Part shown: positions 34,321-42,287 of the stretch, one piece after another
How the letters are laid out: each line of letters starts with the position of its first letter
Position numbering within the stretch: the stretch's first letter is position 1
Source: Deltaproteobacteria bacterium
GTDB lineage: Bacteria; Myxococcota_A; UBA9042; PHBI01
Assembly (NCBI GenBank): GCA_020632715.1
Contig: JACKFA010000013.1
Location: 1 to 64,000 of the forward strand
DNA: 64,000 nucleotides
Direction: 5' to 3'
The notes under the pieces: model-generated
Told to the model about the DNA's origin: nothing
What the model saw: only the letters and a program-made list of their open reading frames with translations
The model's database searches: none
Made by a program: the position numbers and the translations under genes

Positions 34321-35637
34321 ATGAAGACGATGCATCAGCTCCGGTTCATCGGGTTCTCCGCGGCGCTCGCGCTCGCGGGGTGTGGTCAGGCCGAGGTCGA
34401 CGGGCCGCCGACGGGCGACGACGGCGGCGCGCACGTGGTGATCGGCGTGGCGCCGCTGACGCTCTCGGGGGTGACGGACGCGTGCTACACGCTGTCGGTC
34501 CAGGCGGGGACGGCGGCTGCGGCGCCGGTCGTGTGGACGCGGCGGGTGTGCTCGTCGCAGTACGGCGACGGGCAGGGGGCGTTGAGCTACGTGGGGACGT
34601 GCGACGCGAGCGTGTCCGGGCTCAGCACGGTGCGCCTCGTGATGGAGGACCTGTGCACGGGCGGGGCGTGCGGCGAGACGACGCCGGGGCCGCACTCGCT
34701 GTCTGCGAGCGCGTGGCGGAACCCGTGCGCGGGGCCCGACGGCTGCACGCGGCAGGCGCTCTGCGAGCCGCAGAAGGACACGCCGGTCGACTTCGACCTG
34801 ACGGTCGCGCGGGCGGCGAACCAGGGCTTCTTCGACGTGGCGGTCGAGTTCGACGACATCTTCTGCTCGGCGAAGCTCGACTGCCTCGACTCGCAGGGCG
34901 GGCCGCTGAAGCTCCTCTTCGACCCGGACACGGGCGCGCGCGGGCAGACGGTGGTCGTCGCGTGGGCGTGCACGGCGGGGATCGGCGCGGAGACGTGGCT
35001 CTACGAGGACAACCTGGTCGTGAGCTGCTTCGACGAGGACACCGGTGAGCCGCTCGGGAGCTGGGCGTACGACCCGTCGCTCGGGCCGGGGAACGCGGGG
35101 CCGGGGCAGGCGCCGTTCGTGTTCGAGACGGGGATCTACCGGACGGTGACGGAGTCGACTGGGGTGTCGTCGTGGAACGTGGCGCTCGGGGTCCGCCCGG
35201 AGGAGCTGCCCGGCCGGTGCGTGCTGGCGGGCCGCGGGACGGCGAGCGGGACGGCGTTCGCGGACGGCGAGACGCCGGACGGCGCGGTGTACCCCTACGT
35301 CTCGTGGAACGTGACGCTGAGCGAGCAGGCGGCGGCGCTCTCGTGCGGGAAACACGCGCTCGACGTGGCGGACAGCGGGGTCACGACGGAGTACGTGCGA
35401 GACGGGGCGAAGAAGTTCTCGCACCAGATGCGCGGGACGCCGGACGCGCCGGTGGCGAGCGTCGGCCGCAGCGCGTGCACGGCGACGATCGCGAGCCTCG
35501 ACGGGCAGGTGAGCTTCGCCACCTCCCCGGAGGGCGTCACCGCGCGCATCGGCCGGAAGCAGTCGGGCTTCTACAAGCTCCCGGCCGGCCGCTTCCTCGG
35601 CGGCTGCTGCGGCGACCCCTGCTGCGAAGCGCCGTAG
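34321..35637 (+). CDS. Lipoprotein paralogous to the N-terminal half of the protein at 1693
   Basis: A 438-aa lipoprotein with a textbook lipobox (MKTMHQLRFIGFSAALALAGC). GAGGAGG precedes the start. It shares with the lipoprotein at 1693 an ordered set of blocks: LSYVGTCDAS, QGFFDVAVEFDDIFCSAKLDC, GPGNAGP, SWNVALGV, C-LAGRGTA, VYPYVSWNV, KHALDVADSGVTTEY. The two are clearly homologous; I know no name for the domain. It carries an extra C-terminal piece with a Cys cluster, GGCCGDPCC. It is probably co-transcribed with the giant EGF/FN3 protein 10 nt upstream and may anchor or process it (inference). Confidence 0.78.
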   Translation: MKTMHQLRFIGFSAALALAGCGQAEVDGPPTGDDGGAHVVIGVAPLTLSGVTDACYTLSVQAGTAAAAPVVWTRRVCSSQYGDGQGALSYVGTCDASVSGLSTVRLVMEDLCTGGACGETTPGPHSLSASAWRNPCAGPDGCTRQALCEPQKDTPVDFDLTVARAANQGFFDVAVEFDDIFCSAKLDCLDSQGGPLKLLFDPDTGARGQTVVVAWACTAGIGAETWLYEDNLVVSCFDEDTGEPLGSWAYDPSLGPGNAGPGQAPFVFETGIYRTVTESTGVSSWNVALGVRPEELPGRCVLAGRGTASGTAFADGETPDGAVYPYVSWNVTLSEQAAALSCGKHALDVADSGVTTEYVRDGAKKFSHQMRGTPDAPVASVGRSACTATIASLDGQVSFATSPEGVTARIGRKQSGFYKLPAGRFLGGCCGDPCCEAP

Positions 35638-35641
35638 GCGT

Positions 35642-35656
35642 GTGAACGTCGTTCAC
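35642..35656. repeat. Dispersed palindrome, copy 3a (GTGAACGTCGTTCAC)
   Basis: Perfect palindrome just 4 bp after the stop of the lipoprotein gene, in the 73-bp gap between that gene and the converging nhaA. The second copy follows 31 bp on. Confidence 0.75.
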
Positions 35657-35672
35657 GCCCCCGTGAGGAGGT

Positions 35673-35687
35673 GTGAACGGCGTTCAT
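35673..35687. repeat. Dispersed palindrome, copy 3b (GTGAACGGCGTTCAT)
   Basis: One mismatch (final C to T). Paired with copy 3a at 31-bp spacing, similar to the 28-bp pair at 11250/11278, both between converging genes. Confidence 0.7.
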
Positions 35688-35710
35688 TCTCGCTCGCGTC
35701 GTCCCGACGC

Positions 35711-37063
35711 TCAGCCGTCGCTCGGCGGGCTCGTGAACCGCTTCAGCAGCACGAGCCCCACGATCCCCGCGACCGCGCTCGCGACCAGGATCGCGAGCTT
35801 CGCCGTCGCGAGGAAGCCGGGCGTCGACTCGAACGCCAGCCCGCCCACGAAGAGCGCCATCGTGAAGCCGATCCCGCCGAGCACCGACACGGCGAAGACC
35901 TGCCGCCACGTGACGCCCGCCGGCAGCGCCGCGACCCCCATCTTCACCGCGAGGAACGCGGCGAGGAAGATCCCGAGCGGCTTCCCGATGACGAGCCCGC
36001 CCATGATCCCGAGCGCCGGCGCGCTCCCGAGGTCCGCGCCGCCGTCGCCCCCGAGCCCGACGCCCGCGTTCGCGAGCGCGAAGACCGGCATCACCACGAA
36101 CGTGACGAACCCGATGAGCCCGTGCTCGAGCCGCTGGAGCGGCGGCGTCGCGTGCTCGATCGCCACCTCGACCACGTGGAGGGCGTGCGTGTCCTCCGGG
36201 GTCAGGATCCCCTCCGTGCCGCGCTCCTCGTCGTCCCGCAGCGCCTCGAGGGCCCCGCGTATCCGCGCCCCCAGCGCGCGCGTGTCGATGCGCCGCGTCG
36301 CCGGGATGGTGAACGCCATCACGACCGCCGCGAGCGTCGCGTGGATCCCCGACTTCAGGAAGAGGAGCCACACGATCGCCCCGAGCACGAGGTACACGAG
36401 CGAGTGGCGCACCCCGAGTCGGTTCGCCGCGAACGCGAGCGCCACGACACCGACCGCCGCGCCGAGCAGCGGCAGCGCGATGCTCTCGGTGTAGAACACG
36501 GCGATCACGACGATGGCGGCGATGTCGTCGGCGATGGCGAGCGCCGTCAGGAAGATCTTCAGCGCCACCGGCACGCGCGACCCGAGCACCGCCAGCGCCC
36601 CGAGCGCGAACGCGATGTCCGTCGCCATCGGCACGCCCCAGCCGCCCTGCGACGGCAGCCCGGCGTTGAACGCGAGGTAGATCCCCGCGGGCACCAGGAC
36701 CCCGCCGAGCGCCGCGATCATCGGGAGCGCCGCCTTCTTCGCGGTCGCGAGCTCGCCCGCGAGGAGCTCGCGCTTGATCTCGAGCCCCACGACGAAGAAG
36801 AACACGGCCATCAGCGCATCGTTGATCCACAGGATGAGCGGCTTCTGGAGCCCGGCGGCGCCGATCCCGACGCCGACCGGCGTCTCCCAGATCGCCGCGA
36901 ACTCCTCGCTCCAGGGCGAGTTCGCGAGCACGAGCGCGAGCACGGCGGCCGCGAGCAGCACGATCGCGCCGGCGGCTTGCCCCTGCGCGAAGAGCTGGAA
37001 CGGGCGCAGCAGCACGTCGACCGGACGGCGTGGCGGGGCGTGGGCGGTGAGGTGGTCCTTCAT
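35711..37063 (-). CDS. nhaA: Na+/H+ antiporter NhaA
   Basis: A 450-aa inner-membrane antiporter that exchanges external protons for internal Na+. About 12 membrane segments are visible. Family motifs: LLRPFQLFAQGQAAGAIVLLA at the start, LILWINDALMAVFFFVVGLEIKRELLAGEL, GGVLVPAGIYLAFN, GWGVPMATDIAFALGAL (the DI is the discontinuous-helix region) and LAIADDIAAIVVIAVFYT (the paired Asp residues that bind Na+). GGGAGAG upstream supports the start. The length is slightly larger than E. coli NhaA (388), due to a loop around residues 240-290. It converges with the lipoprotein gene. Confidence 0.95.
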   Translation of the reverse strand: MKDHLTAHAPPRRPVDVLLRPFQLFAQGQAAGAIVLLAAAVLALVLANSPWSEEFAAIWETPVGVGIGAAGLQKPLILWINDALMAVFFFVVGLEIKRELLAGELATAKKAALPMIAALGGVLVPAGIYLAFNAGLPSQGGWGVPMATDIAFALGALAVLGSRVPVALKIFLTALAIADDIAAIVVIAVFYTESIALPLLGAAVGVVALAFAANRLGVRHSLVYLVLGAIVWLLFLKSGIHATLAAVVMAFTIPATRRIDTRALGARIRGALEALRDDEERGTEGILTPEDTHALHVVEVAIEHATPPLQRLEHGLIGFVTFVVMPVFALANAGVGLGGDGGADLGSAPALGIMGGLVIGKPLGIFLAAFLAVKMGVAALPAGVTWRQVFAVSVLGGIGFTMALFVGGLAFESTPGFLATAKLAILVASAVAGIVGLVLLKRFTSPPSDG

Positions 37064-37152
37064 CGTCTCTCCCTGGTTCTCTCTACGTGGTGGGCGTGTG
37101 CTGCGTCGCGCTCACGCCATCGCCCGGCGTCGCCGGGTGAGGGGGCGCCGAG

Positions 37153-37638
37153 CTAGGCGCCGCAGCACTTCTTGAACTTCTTGCCGCTCCCGCAGGGGCA
37201 CGGATCGTTCCTGCCGACCTTGGGCGCGTCGCGGCGCACGGTCTCCCCGCGCGTGCCGCCGGCGTAGCGCCAGAGGCCCTCCTCGCGCACGAAGCGCGAC
37301 CGCTCGCGGAGGACGCGCGCCTTGCCGGCCTCCTCCCAGGTCGCCGCGAAGTCGACGACGCCCTCGTCGTCGCCCTCGCCGCCGGCCTCGGTCGCGAGCA
37401 CGTCGAGCCCGGTGAACGTGGCCGCGCGCGCCCACGCGGCGGCGTCGGCGTGCGAGAAGCCGCGCTTCACGTCGGCGGAGCTCGTCTCGTAGAGGTAGTC
37501 GACGTGCTCGCGCGCGTAGGCCGTGTAGCGCGAGCGCATCAGGGCCTCGGCGGTCGGCGGCGTCGCGCGCCCGCTGAGGTAGGCGGAGCAGCAGCCGTCG
37601 TACGGGCGGCCGGAGCCGCAGGGGCAGGGGGTCTGCAT
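37153..37638 (-). CDS. YchJ-family SEC-C motif protein
   Basis: A 161-aa protein with SEC-C-type zinc motifs at both ends: PCPCGSGRPYDGCC (residues 4-17) and PCPCGSGKKFKKCC (C-terminal). Between them is an NTF2-like YchJ middle domain (RYTAYAREHVDYLYETS). The C-terminal motif matches the SecA zinc tail that binds SecB. The function of YchJ is unknown. The gene starts 7 nt after TATAAC without a ribosome site, so it may be leaderless. It is divergent from the M50 pseudogene, with overlapping promoter regions. Confidence 0.92.
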   Translation of the reverse strand: MQTPCPCGSGRPYDGCCSAYLSGRATPPTAEALMRSRYTAYAREHVDYLYETSSADVKRGFSHADAAAWARAATFTGLDVLATEAGGEGDDEGVVDFAATWEEAGKARVLRERSRFVREEGLWRYAGGTRGETVRRDAPKVGRNDPCPCGSGKKFKKCCGA

Positions 37639-37645
37639 CCGGCGC

Positions 37646-37651
37646 GTTATA
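37646..37651 (-). promoter_or_regulatory. -10 box of a leaderless promoter (TATAAC-N7-ATG)
   Basis: TATAAC, GCGCCGG, ATG of the YchJ-family gene. The spacer is too short for a leader with a ribosome site. On the other strand the same bases read TTATAGC in front of the M50 pseudogene. Confidence 0.55.
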
Positions 37652-37657
37652 GCATGG

Positions 37658-39202
37658 TTGGCGCCGCGCCGCGCGAGGAACGACGGGGTTGCCGTAGTCG
37701 TCTTGGTGGTTCATCCTGGGCTCGTGACGCAGCCGATCACAGCGGCTCCGACGACGTCCGCGCCGACTTGCGCGCGCTGCCGCGGCGCCGTCGCCACCGG
37801 CGCTTCTCTCGGCGTCGAGCGTTGGTGCTACGACTGCCTGGACCACGCCCGCGTCATGCGGGGGCTCACGGGGCTCGCCTTCGGCGTGGTCGGGCTCTTC
37901 TGCGCCGCGATGGGCTTCGCCTTCTCGTCGGACGATCGGGTCGCCTGGCATTTCCTCAACGCGTCCTTCGCGCTGCTGCTCGCGCCCGTCGCCTATGTCG
38001 TCCACGAGCTCGGCCACGTCGGCGCCGCGCTGGTCGCGGGGATGCGCGTCACGCGCGTGGAGCTCGGCGACGGGCCGCTCCTCGTCTCGCGACGAATCGG
38101 AGGCTGCCGGGCAGCGCTCGGGGAAATTCTCCCGTCGCCAGGCTTGCTCTTGTGGTCTCAGGTGGCTCCGCTCGTCGGTCACGTACCTCGGGTACGCTCC
38201 CGCCTCGCGTAGCCACCTGCGACCACGACGCCGCGCCTGGCTCGGTCCGAATTTCCCCGAGCGCTGCCAGCTCACCGTCCGAGCGGTCCTCGCGCGCGGT
38301 GAGGTCGGCGCGCGCTTCCGCAGCCTCGGCGGTCGTCGCGGCCGGCGCGCACGCCACCTCCTCTACTACGCGGGCGGACCCGCCGCGAACGTGGCGCTCG
38401 CGGCCCTCATCGTGTTCGTGACGCACACCTCCGACCCGCTCCGCGCGGCCGGCCGGGGCGTCACCTTCGCCCTCGATCTCGCCGCCGCCAGCGTATTCGT
38501 CGCCGCGTCATCCCTCTGGCCGGCGCTGCACGTGAGCCCTGGGGGCGCGCGGCGTCCGAGCGACGGCCTGGCCCTCCTCAGGCTCCTTCGCGGCCGCGAC
38601 GAGATCGTCGACGCCGCGGCGCTCGCCCTCCAGTTCGCCTCTCGGGAGCTGCTCGACGGTCGGAGGCGCGCCGCCCTCGCGACCATCGAGGCCGGGCTCC
38701 GGGAGCAGTCCGACCACGCGCCCCTTCATCTCCTGCGGGGGACCGTCCTGCTCGGGGAGGGCGAGCTCGATGCCGCGCGCGCCGCGCTCATCGCGGCCCG
38801 CGAGCTCCTCCCCGAAGGCGACGCGCGCCGCGCCCTCGCCGCCGGGCTCCTCGCCCGCGCGGACCTCCTCCTCGACCGCCCGGAGCTCGCGGGCGAGGCC
38901 GCCGCCGCCGCCGAGGAGGCCTTCGCGGCGCGCCCGTGGAGCCCGGGCGTCGCGGTGAGCCACGCCCAGATCCGGATCCTCCACGGCGACGTCGAGGCCG
39001 GGCGCCGCCGCCGCCCGCGCGCGCGCTCGCGCGCTTCCACGACGACGCCGCGCGCGCCGCCCAGACCTGCCGCGTCGCCCGCCACCTCGCCCGCGTGGGC
39101 GCCCTCGCGACGGCCGCGGAGCTCGTCGCAGAGGCCGCCGACGCCGACCCCGGCTGCCCCCTCCTCGCCGAGACGCGCGCCGCGCTCACCGCGCCCGCGT
39201 AG
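37658..39202 (+). pseudogene. Disrupted M50 (site-2-protease-like) membrane metallopeptidase
   Basis: An N-terminal zinc ribbon (CARCRGA...CYDC), two hydrophobic segments and HELGH (in PVAYVVHELGHVGAAL) identify an M50-type intramembrane metalloprotease. After GDGPLLVSRR the frame runs into the inserted inverted-repeat element and stops at 38212. Past the element the gene resumes in another frame (VRAVLARGEVGARFRSLGG), with the second M50-type motif AGGPAANVAL, a hydrophobic segment and TPR-like helices. Near 39005, after ILHGDVEAG, the frame must shift again to reach ARALARFHDDAARAAQTC and the stop. Hence the gene is not expressible as read. The start is uncertain (TTG 37658 or GTG 37724). 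Confidence 0.8.
38110..38268. mobile_element. Inverted-repeat (MITE-like) insertion inside the M50 gene
   Basis: A near-palindrome of 159 bp. The outer 20 bp of each end are identical in inverse orientation (left end GGCAGCGCTCGGGGAAATTC), and homology between the arms continues for about 58 bp with two substituted blocks (7 and 8 bp), then GTGGTC(T/G)CAGGTGGCT. The centre includes a smaller GTACC/GGGTAC hairpin. The insertion may extend left to about 38094: the frame change needs a length of 1 modulo 3. It encodes no transposase; target-site duplication could not be defined. Confidence 0.75.
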
Positions 39203-39208
39203 CCCGGG

Positions 39209-40096
39209 CTACCAGCCGCAGCTGCCCCAGCCGCCCCGCTGCTCGGCCTTCGCGGCCGCCTGCATCGCCTTCGCCTGCGGCTCGTAGACGCGACCGTAGG
39301 CGTAGGGATAGTAGACGCGCGCGTATCCGAGGCGCACGAGGCGCAGGTTCAGGTTGATCGGGGCCTCACCCGCGGCCGGGTCCCTCACGTAGACGTAGCG
39401 CAGGAGCCGATCGTAGAGGTCGCGATCCTCGGCGGTCGGGTCCGTCACGAGGCAGACGCGCTCGCCGCTCTGCGCGATCGCCGCGCGCGTGAAGTCCTTC
39501 GCCGCGTACGCGTAGCAGTCGTCGCTCGACGTCTCGGGCGTGTTCATCACGAGGAAGCGCACCGCCTCGCCGTTGTCGAGGTCGACCGTGTCGCCGTCAC
39601 GCACGTGGGTGACCGTGTGCCAGTCGGCGTCGCTCGCGCACTCGGAGCCCTGCGCGGCGAGGTAGTCGGTCGCCGTCGACGGCGGGGCGCAGAGGTCCGC
39701 CCAGTCGGCGCAGCAGTTCCCGTAGCGCGCGCAGCTCGCGTCGCACTGGCAGGGCCGCGTCTGGTCGTAGTCGTCGCAGCGGCCGGCGCAGCTCAGCGCG
39801 CTCGTGACGGTGTCCGTGTCCGCGGTCGTGTCCGTGGCCGCGTCCGTGTCCGTGGCCGTGGCCGCGTCCGTGTCCGTGTCCGTGTCCGTGTCCGCGTCCG
39901 TGTCGGTGCCCGTGTCCGTCGGCGCGACCGTGTCCTCGACCGCGGCGCCGTCGACGAGATCGAGCCCCCCCTCGCCATCCAGCGCGACGATGGCGTCGCC
40001 TCCGCCGGCCGCGCCGTCGTCGAGGCAGCCGGGCCCGAGGCCGGTGAGCAGGGCGAGAGCAACGAGAGAGAGCGCCGTCGTGCGAGCGTGACCCAT
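39209..40096 (-). CDS. Lipoprotein with somatomedin-B-like domain and thermonuclease-like domain
   Basis: A 295-aa lipoprotein: signal peptide MGHARTTALSLVALALLTGL ending PGC, then an Asp/Thr tract (TDTGTDTDADTDTDT-type) of about 45 residues. A Cys-rich module follows (CAGRC...CQCDASC...NCCADWADLC) that fits the eight-Cys somatomedin B pattern. The C-terminal domain is staphylococcal-nuclease-like: HVRDGDTVDL, RFLVMNTPETS and DRDLYDRLLRYVYV give the Arg-Glu-Arg catalytic set; Asn replaces the usual Asp of DTPE, a common variant. A surface DNase/RNase is implied. Start uncertain by three codons (40105). Confidence 0.82.
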   Translation of the reverse strand: MGHARTTALSLVALALLTGLGPGCLDDGAAGGGDAIVALDGEGGLDLVDGAAVEDTVAPTDTGTDTDADTDTDTDTDAATATDTDAATDTTADTDTVTSALSCAGRCDDYDQTRPCQCDASCARYGNCCADWADLCAPPSTATDYLAAQGSECASDADWHTVTHVRDGDTVDLDNGEAVRFLVMNTPETSSDDCYAYAAKDFTRAAIAQSGERVCLVTDPTAEDRDLYDRLLRYVYVRDPAAGEAPINLNLRLVRLGYARVYYPYAYGRVYEPQAKAMQAAAKAEQRGGWGSCGW

Positions 40097-40371
40097 GGCC
40101 CGCATGCTCGCACGGCTGCAGGCCACCGCCAGCCCCGAATCGTCACCGCGTGTCGCCGCCGCCGGCCGGCCGTAACCGAGCCAACCGGGGTCGGCCGACC
40201 CCGGCGCCGCGCGCCCGAGCTCGCCCGCGGCCGCTCGGGCCCCACTTGGGACGCCCTCGGGGCCCCTCCGCCACGGTCGCACGCGGCCGAACCAACGCTC
40301 GGGATGGCCCGCGAGGTGGATCGCTTCTTGCCTCCCAGGCGGGTCGGCCCGAGAGACGGCAGGGGGTAGCC

Positions 40372-42147
40372 ATGGCTGACGCAGCGCGCGAGTCGACCAC
40401 GACCACCGCGACCACGAGCACGACCACGACCACCGGGACGAGCACCCAGAGCGGCGGCTCGTCCTCGGGCGGCGGCGCGCCCTCGCGCGGCCACAGCCTC
40501 ATGCGCTCGCTCGCGGGCGGCGGCTTCGCCGAGCAGGCCGCGGCGCTCTCCCCGGTGCAGGCCAAGGGCGACGCGAGCGGTCCCGACGTCCACGCGGCCG
40601 CGGCCGCGGGCGTCCAGGGCGGCGGCGGCGCGCTCCCGCACCTCGGCGCCATCCAGGGGGCGTTCGGCCGTCACGACGTCTCCGGCGTCCAGGCCCACGT
40701 CGGCGGCGAGGCGCAGAAGGCGAGCGAGGCCATGGGCGCCTCGGCCTACGCGACCGGCAACCACGTCGCCTTCGGCGGCAGCCCCGACCTCCACACGGCG
40801 GCCCACGAGGCCGCGCACGTCGTCCAGCAGCGCGCGGGCGTGTCGCTCTCGGGCGGCGTCGGCCAGGTCGGCGACAGCTACGAGAAGCACGCGGACGCGG
40901 TCGCCGACGCGGTGGTCGCCGGGAAGTCCGCCGAGGGCCTGCTCGACTCGCAGGTCGGCGGCGGCGGGGGCGGCGGCGCCGTGCAGCAGAAGGTCGTCCA
41001 GCGCGACGCGATCTCGTCGGGCGGCAACGTCGGCGCGACCGAGACGGAGAACGTCCGGCAGACCTCCTCGGACCGCGGCGGCACCCTCGGCACGGGCGAG
41101 ATGATCGTCCGCGGCAACAGCGAGGGCGTCGCGACCGTCGTCGACGGCGTGTCGATGGCCGAGAACCCCGAGTTCGAGAAGGACGCCATCGCCTTCGAGA
41201 CGCAGCTCGGGATCAGCGCCTACTCGCGCGGCAACGGCCCCGCCGGGGCGATGGCCGCGAAGGGCAAGGCGTACCTCATGGAGAAGACGGGCGTCACCGA
41301 GTGGAAGGCCTCGGAGACGAAGCTCGCCGAGACGCTCGTGAAGCTCGGGTCGGACAACCCCGCCTGGAGCGGCACCGTCGGCAAGGCCGTCGAGGACCTG
41401 CTCGCCGTGTTCGACAACGGCAACGTCGCGACGCGCATGTGCCACCTCGAGAACCTGTGGAACATGCTCGCCGGAGACATCGCGCTGAACAGCGACTCGA
41501 TGGACGAGATGCTCGAGCGCGCCGGGATCCTCGAGACCGACCTCGCGAAGTTCCGCGACGACAAGGGCGGCAACAAGTTCCACATCCCCGAGGGCTCGGA
41601 GGTCGCGGGGCAGGGCAAGACGCGCTTCGAGAACCCGAACAAGAACGAGCACCGCACCGAGATGACCGTCGGCAGCTCCGGCGTCGAGATGGGCGGCGCC
41701 GAGGCGGAGCTCCAGGTCCCGAGCTACGATCGCAGCTCGGGCGCGCCGCCCGAGACGGCTCGCCTCCAGTGGGAGGAGGGCGCGCGCATCTGGATGATGA
41801 ACGAGACGAACAAGTGGGTGTACCTGATGCGGCAGCTCAGCATGCCGCTCGCCGCGGGGCCGTCGGGGACCACGAACAAGCTCATGAACCTCGGGCAGGT
41901 GCTCGGGATGAGCCCCTACGACACGCGCCTCGCCTGCATCGGCTACCTGCTGCCGGCGCACCACCACAGCCTCTGCGAGATCATGGAGGCCGCGCAGCCC
42001 CACGGCGCCGCCGACTTCATCCGCGGCCGGCAGATGTACACGTCGATCCAGCCGTGGAGCCAGTCGGAGCTCAAGGGCTTCGGCGGCGGCAAGTTCCCGC
42101 ACGAGTCGCACCGCGAAGCGCCGGTGGACGCCCCGCAGCCGACCTGA
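40372..42147 (+). CDS. DUF4157 (eCIS-core) metallopeptidase-like protein
   Basis: A 591-aa protein. A Thr/Ser/Gly-rich N-terminus (residues 1-40) precedes the DUF4157 domain (about 90-157): AFGRHDVSGVQAHVGG, ASAYATGNHVAFGG and the zinc-protease-like motif HTAAHEAAHVVQQ (HEAAH 145-149). DUF4157 proteins are associated with extracellular contractile injection systems (eCIS) and often carry toxin or effector domains C-terminally. Here residues 200-591 contain no known toxin motif that I can name; a His cluster LPAHHHSLCEIM is near the end. No tail-tube, sheath or baseplate gene is in the window. GGGGG precedes the ATG. Confidence 0.85.
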   Translation: MADAARESTTTTATTSTTTTTGTSTQSGGSSSGGGAPSRGHSLMRSLAGGGFAEQAAALSPVQAKGDASGPDVHAAAAAGVQGGGGALPHLGAIQGAFGRHDVSGVQAHVGGEAQKASEAMGASAYATGNHVAFGGSPDLHTAAHEAAHVVQQRAGVSLSGGVGQVGDSYEKHADAVADAVVAGKSAEGLLDSQVGGGGGGGAVQQKVVQRDAISSGGNVGATETENVRQTSSDRGGTLGTGEMIVRGNSEGVATVVDGVSMAENPEFEKDAIAFETQLGISAYSRGNGPAGAMAAKGKAYLMEKTGVTEWKASETKLAETLVKLGSDNPAWSGTVGKAVEDLLAVFDNGNVATRMCHLENLWNMLAGDIALNSDSMDEMLERAGILETDLAKFRDDKGGNKFHIPEGSEVAGQGKTRFENPNKNEHRTEMTVGSSGVEMGGAEAELQVPSYDRSSGAPPETARLQWEEGARIWMMNETNKWVYLMRQLSMPLAAGPSGTTNKLMNLGQVLGMSPYDTRLACIGYLLPAHHHSLCEIMEAAQPHGAADFIRGRQMYTSIQPWSQSELKGFGGGKFPHESHREAPVDAPQPT

Positions 42148-42287
42148 GCCGCCGCCGCGACGCGAGACCGCCGGGGCGCCCAGGGGGGCTCCGCAGGTCG
42201 CGCTGCGCGCGCGCCACCCCGAGGAATGCTAGACTCCCTCCGCGCGGCGCGCGCGCCGCAGCGACATCGAACGCACCGAGGTGAGCG

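Noticed and set aside
38110..38268. A small gene inside the insertion
   Set aside because: Frames are open on both strands because of composition, but arms are complementary and no start with ribosome site or known motif exists.
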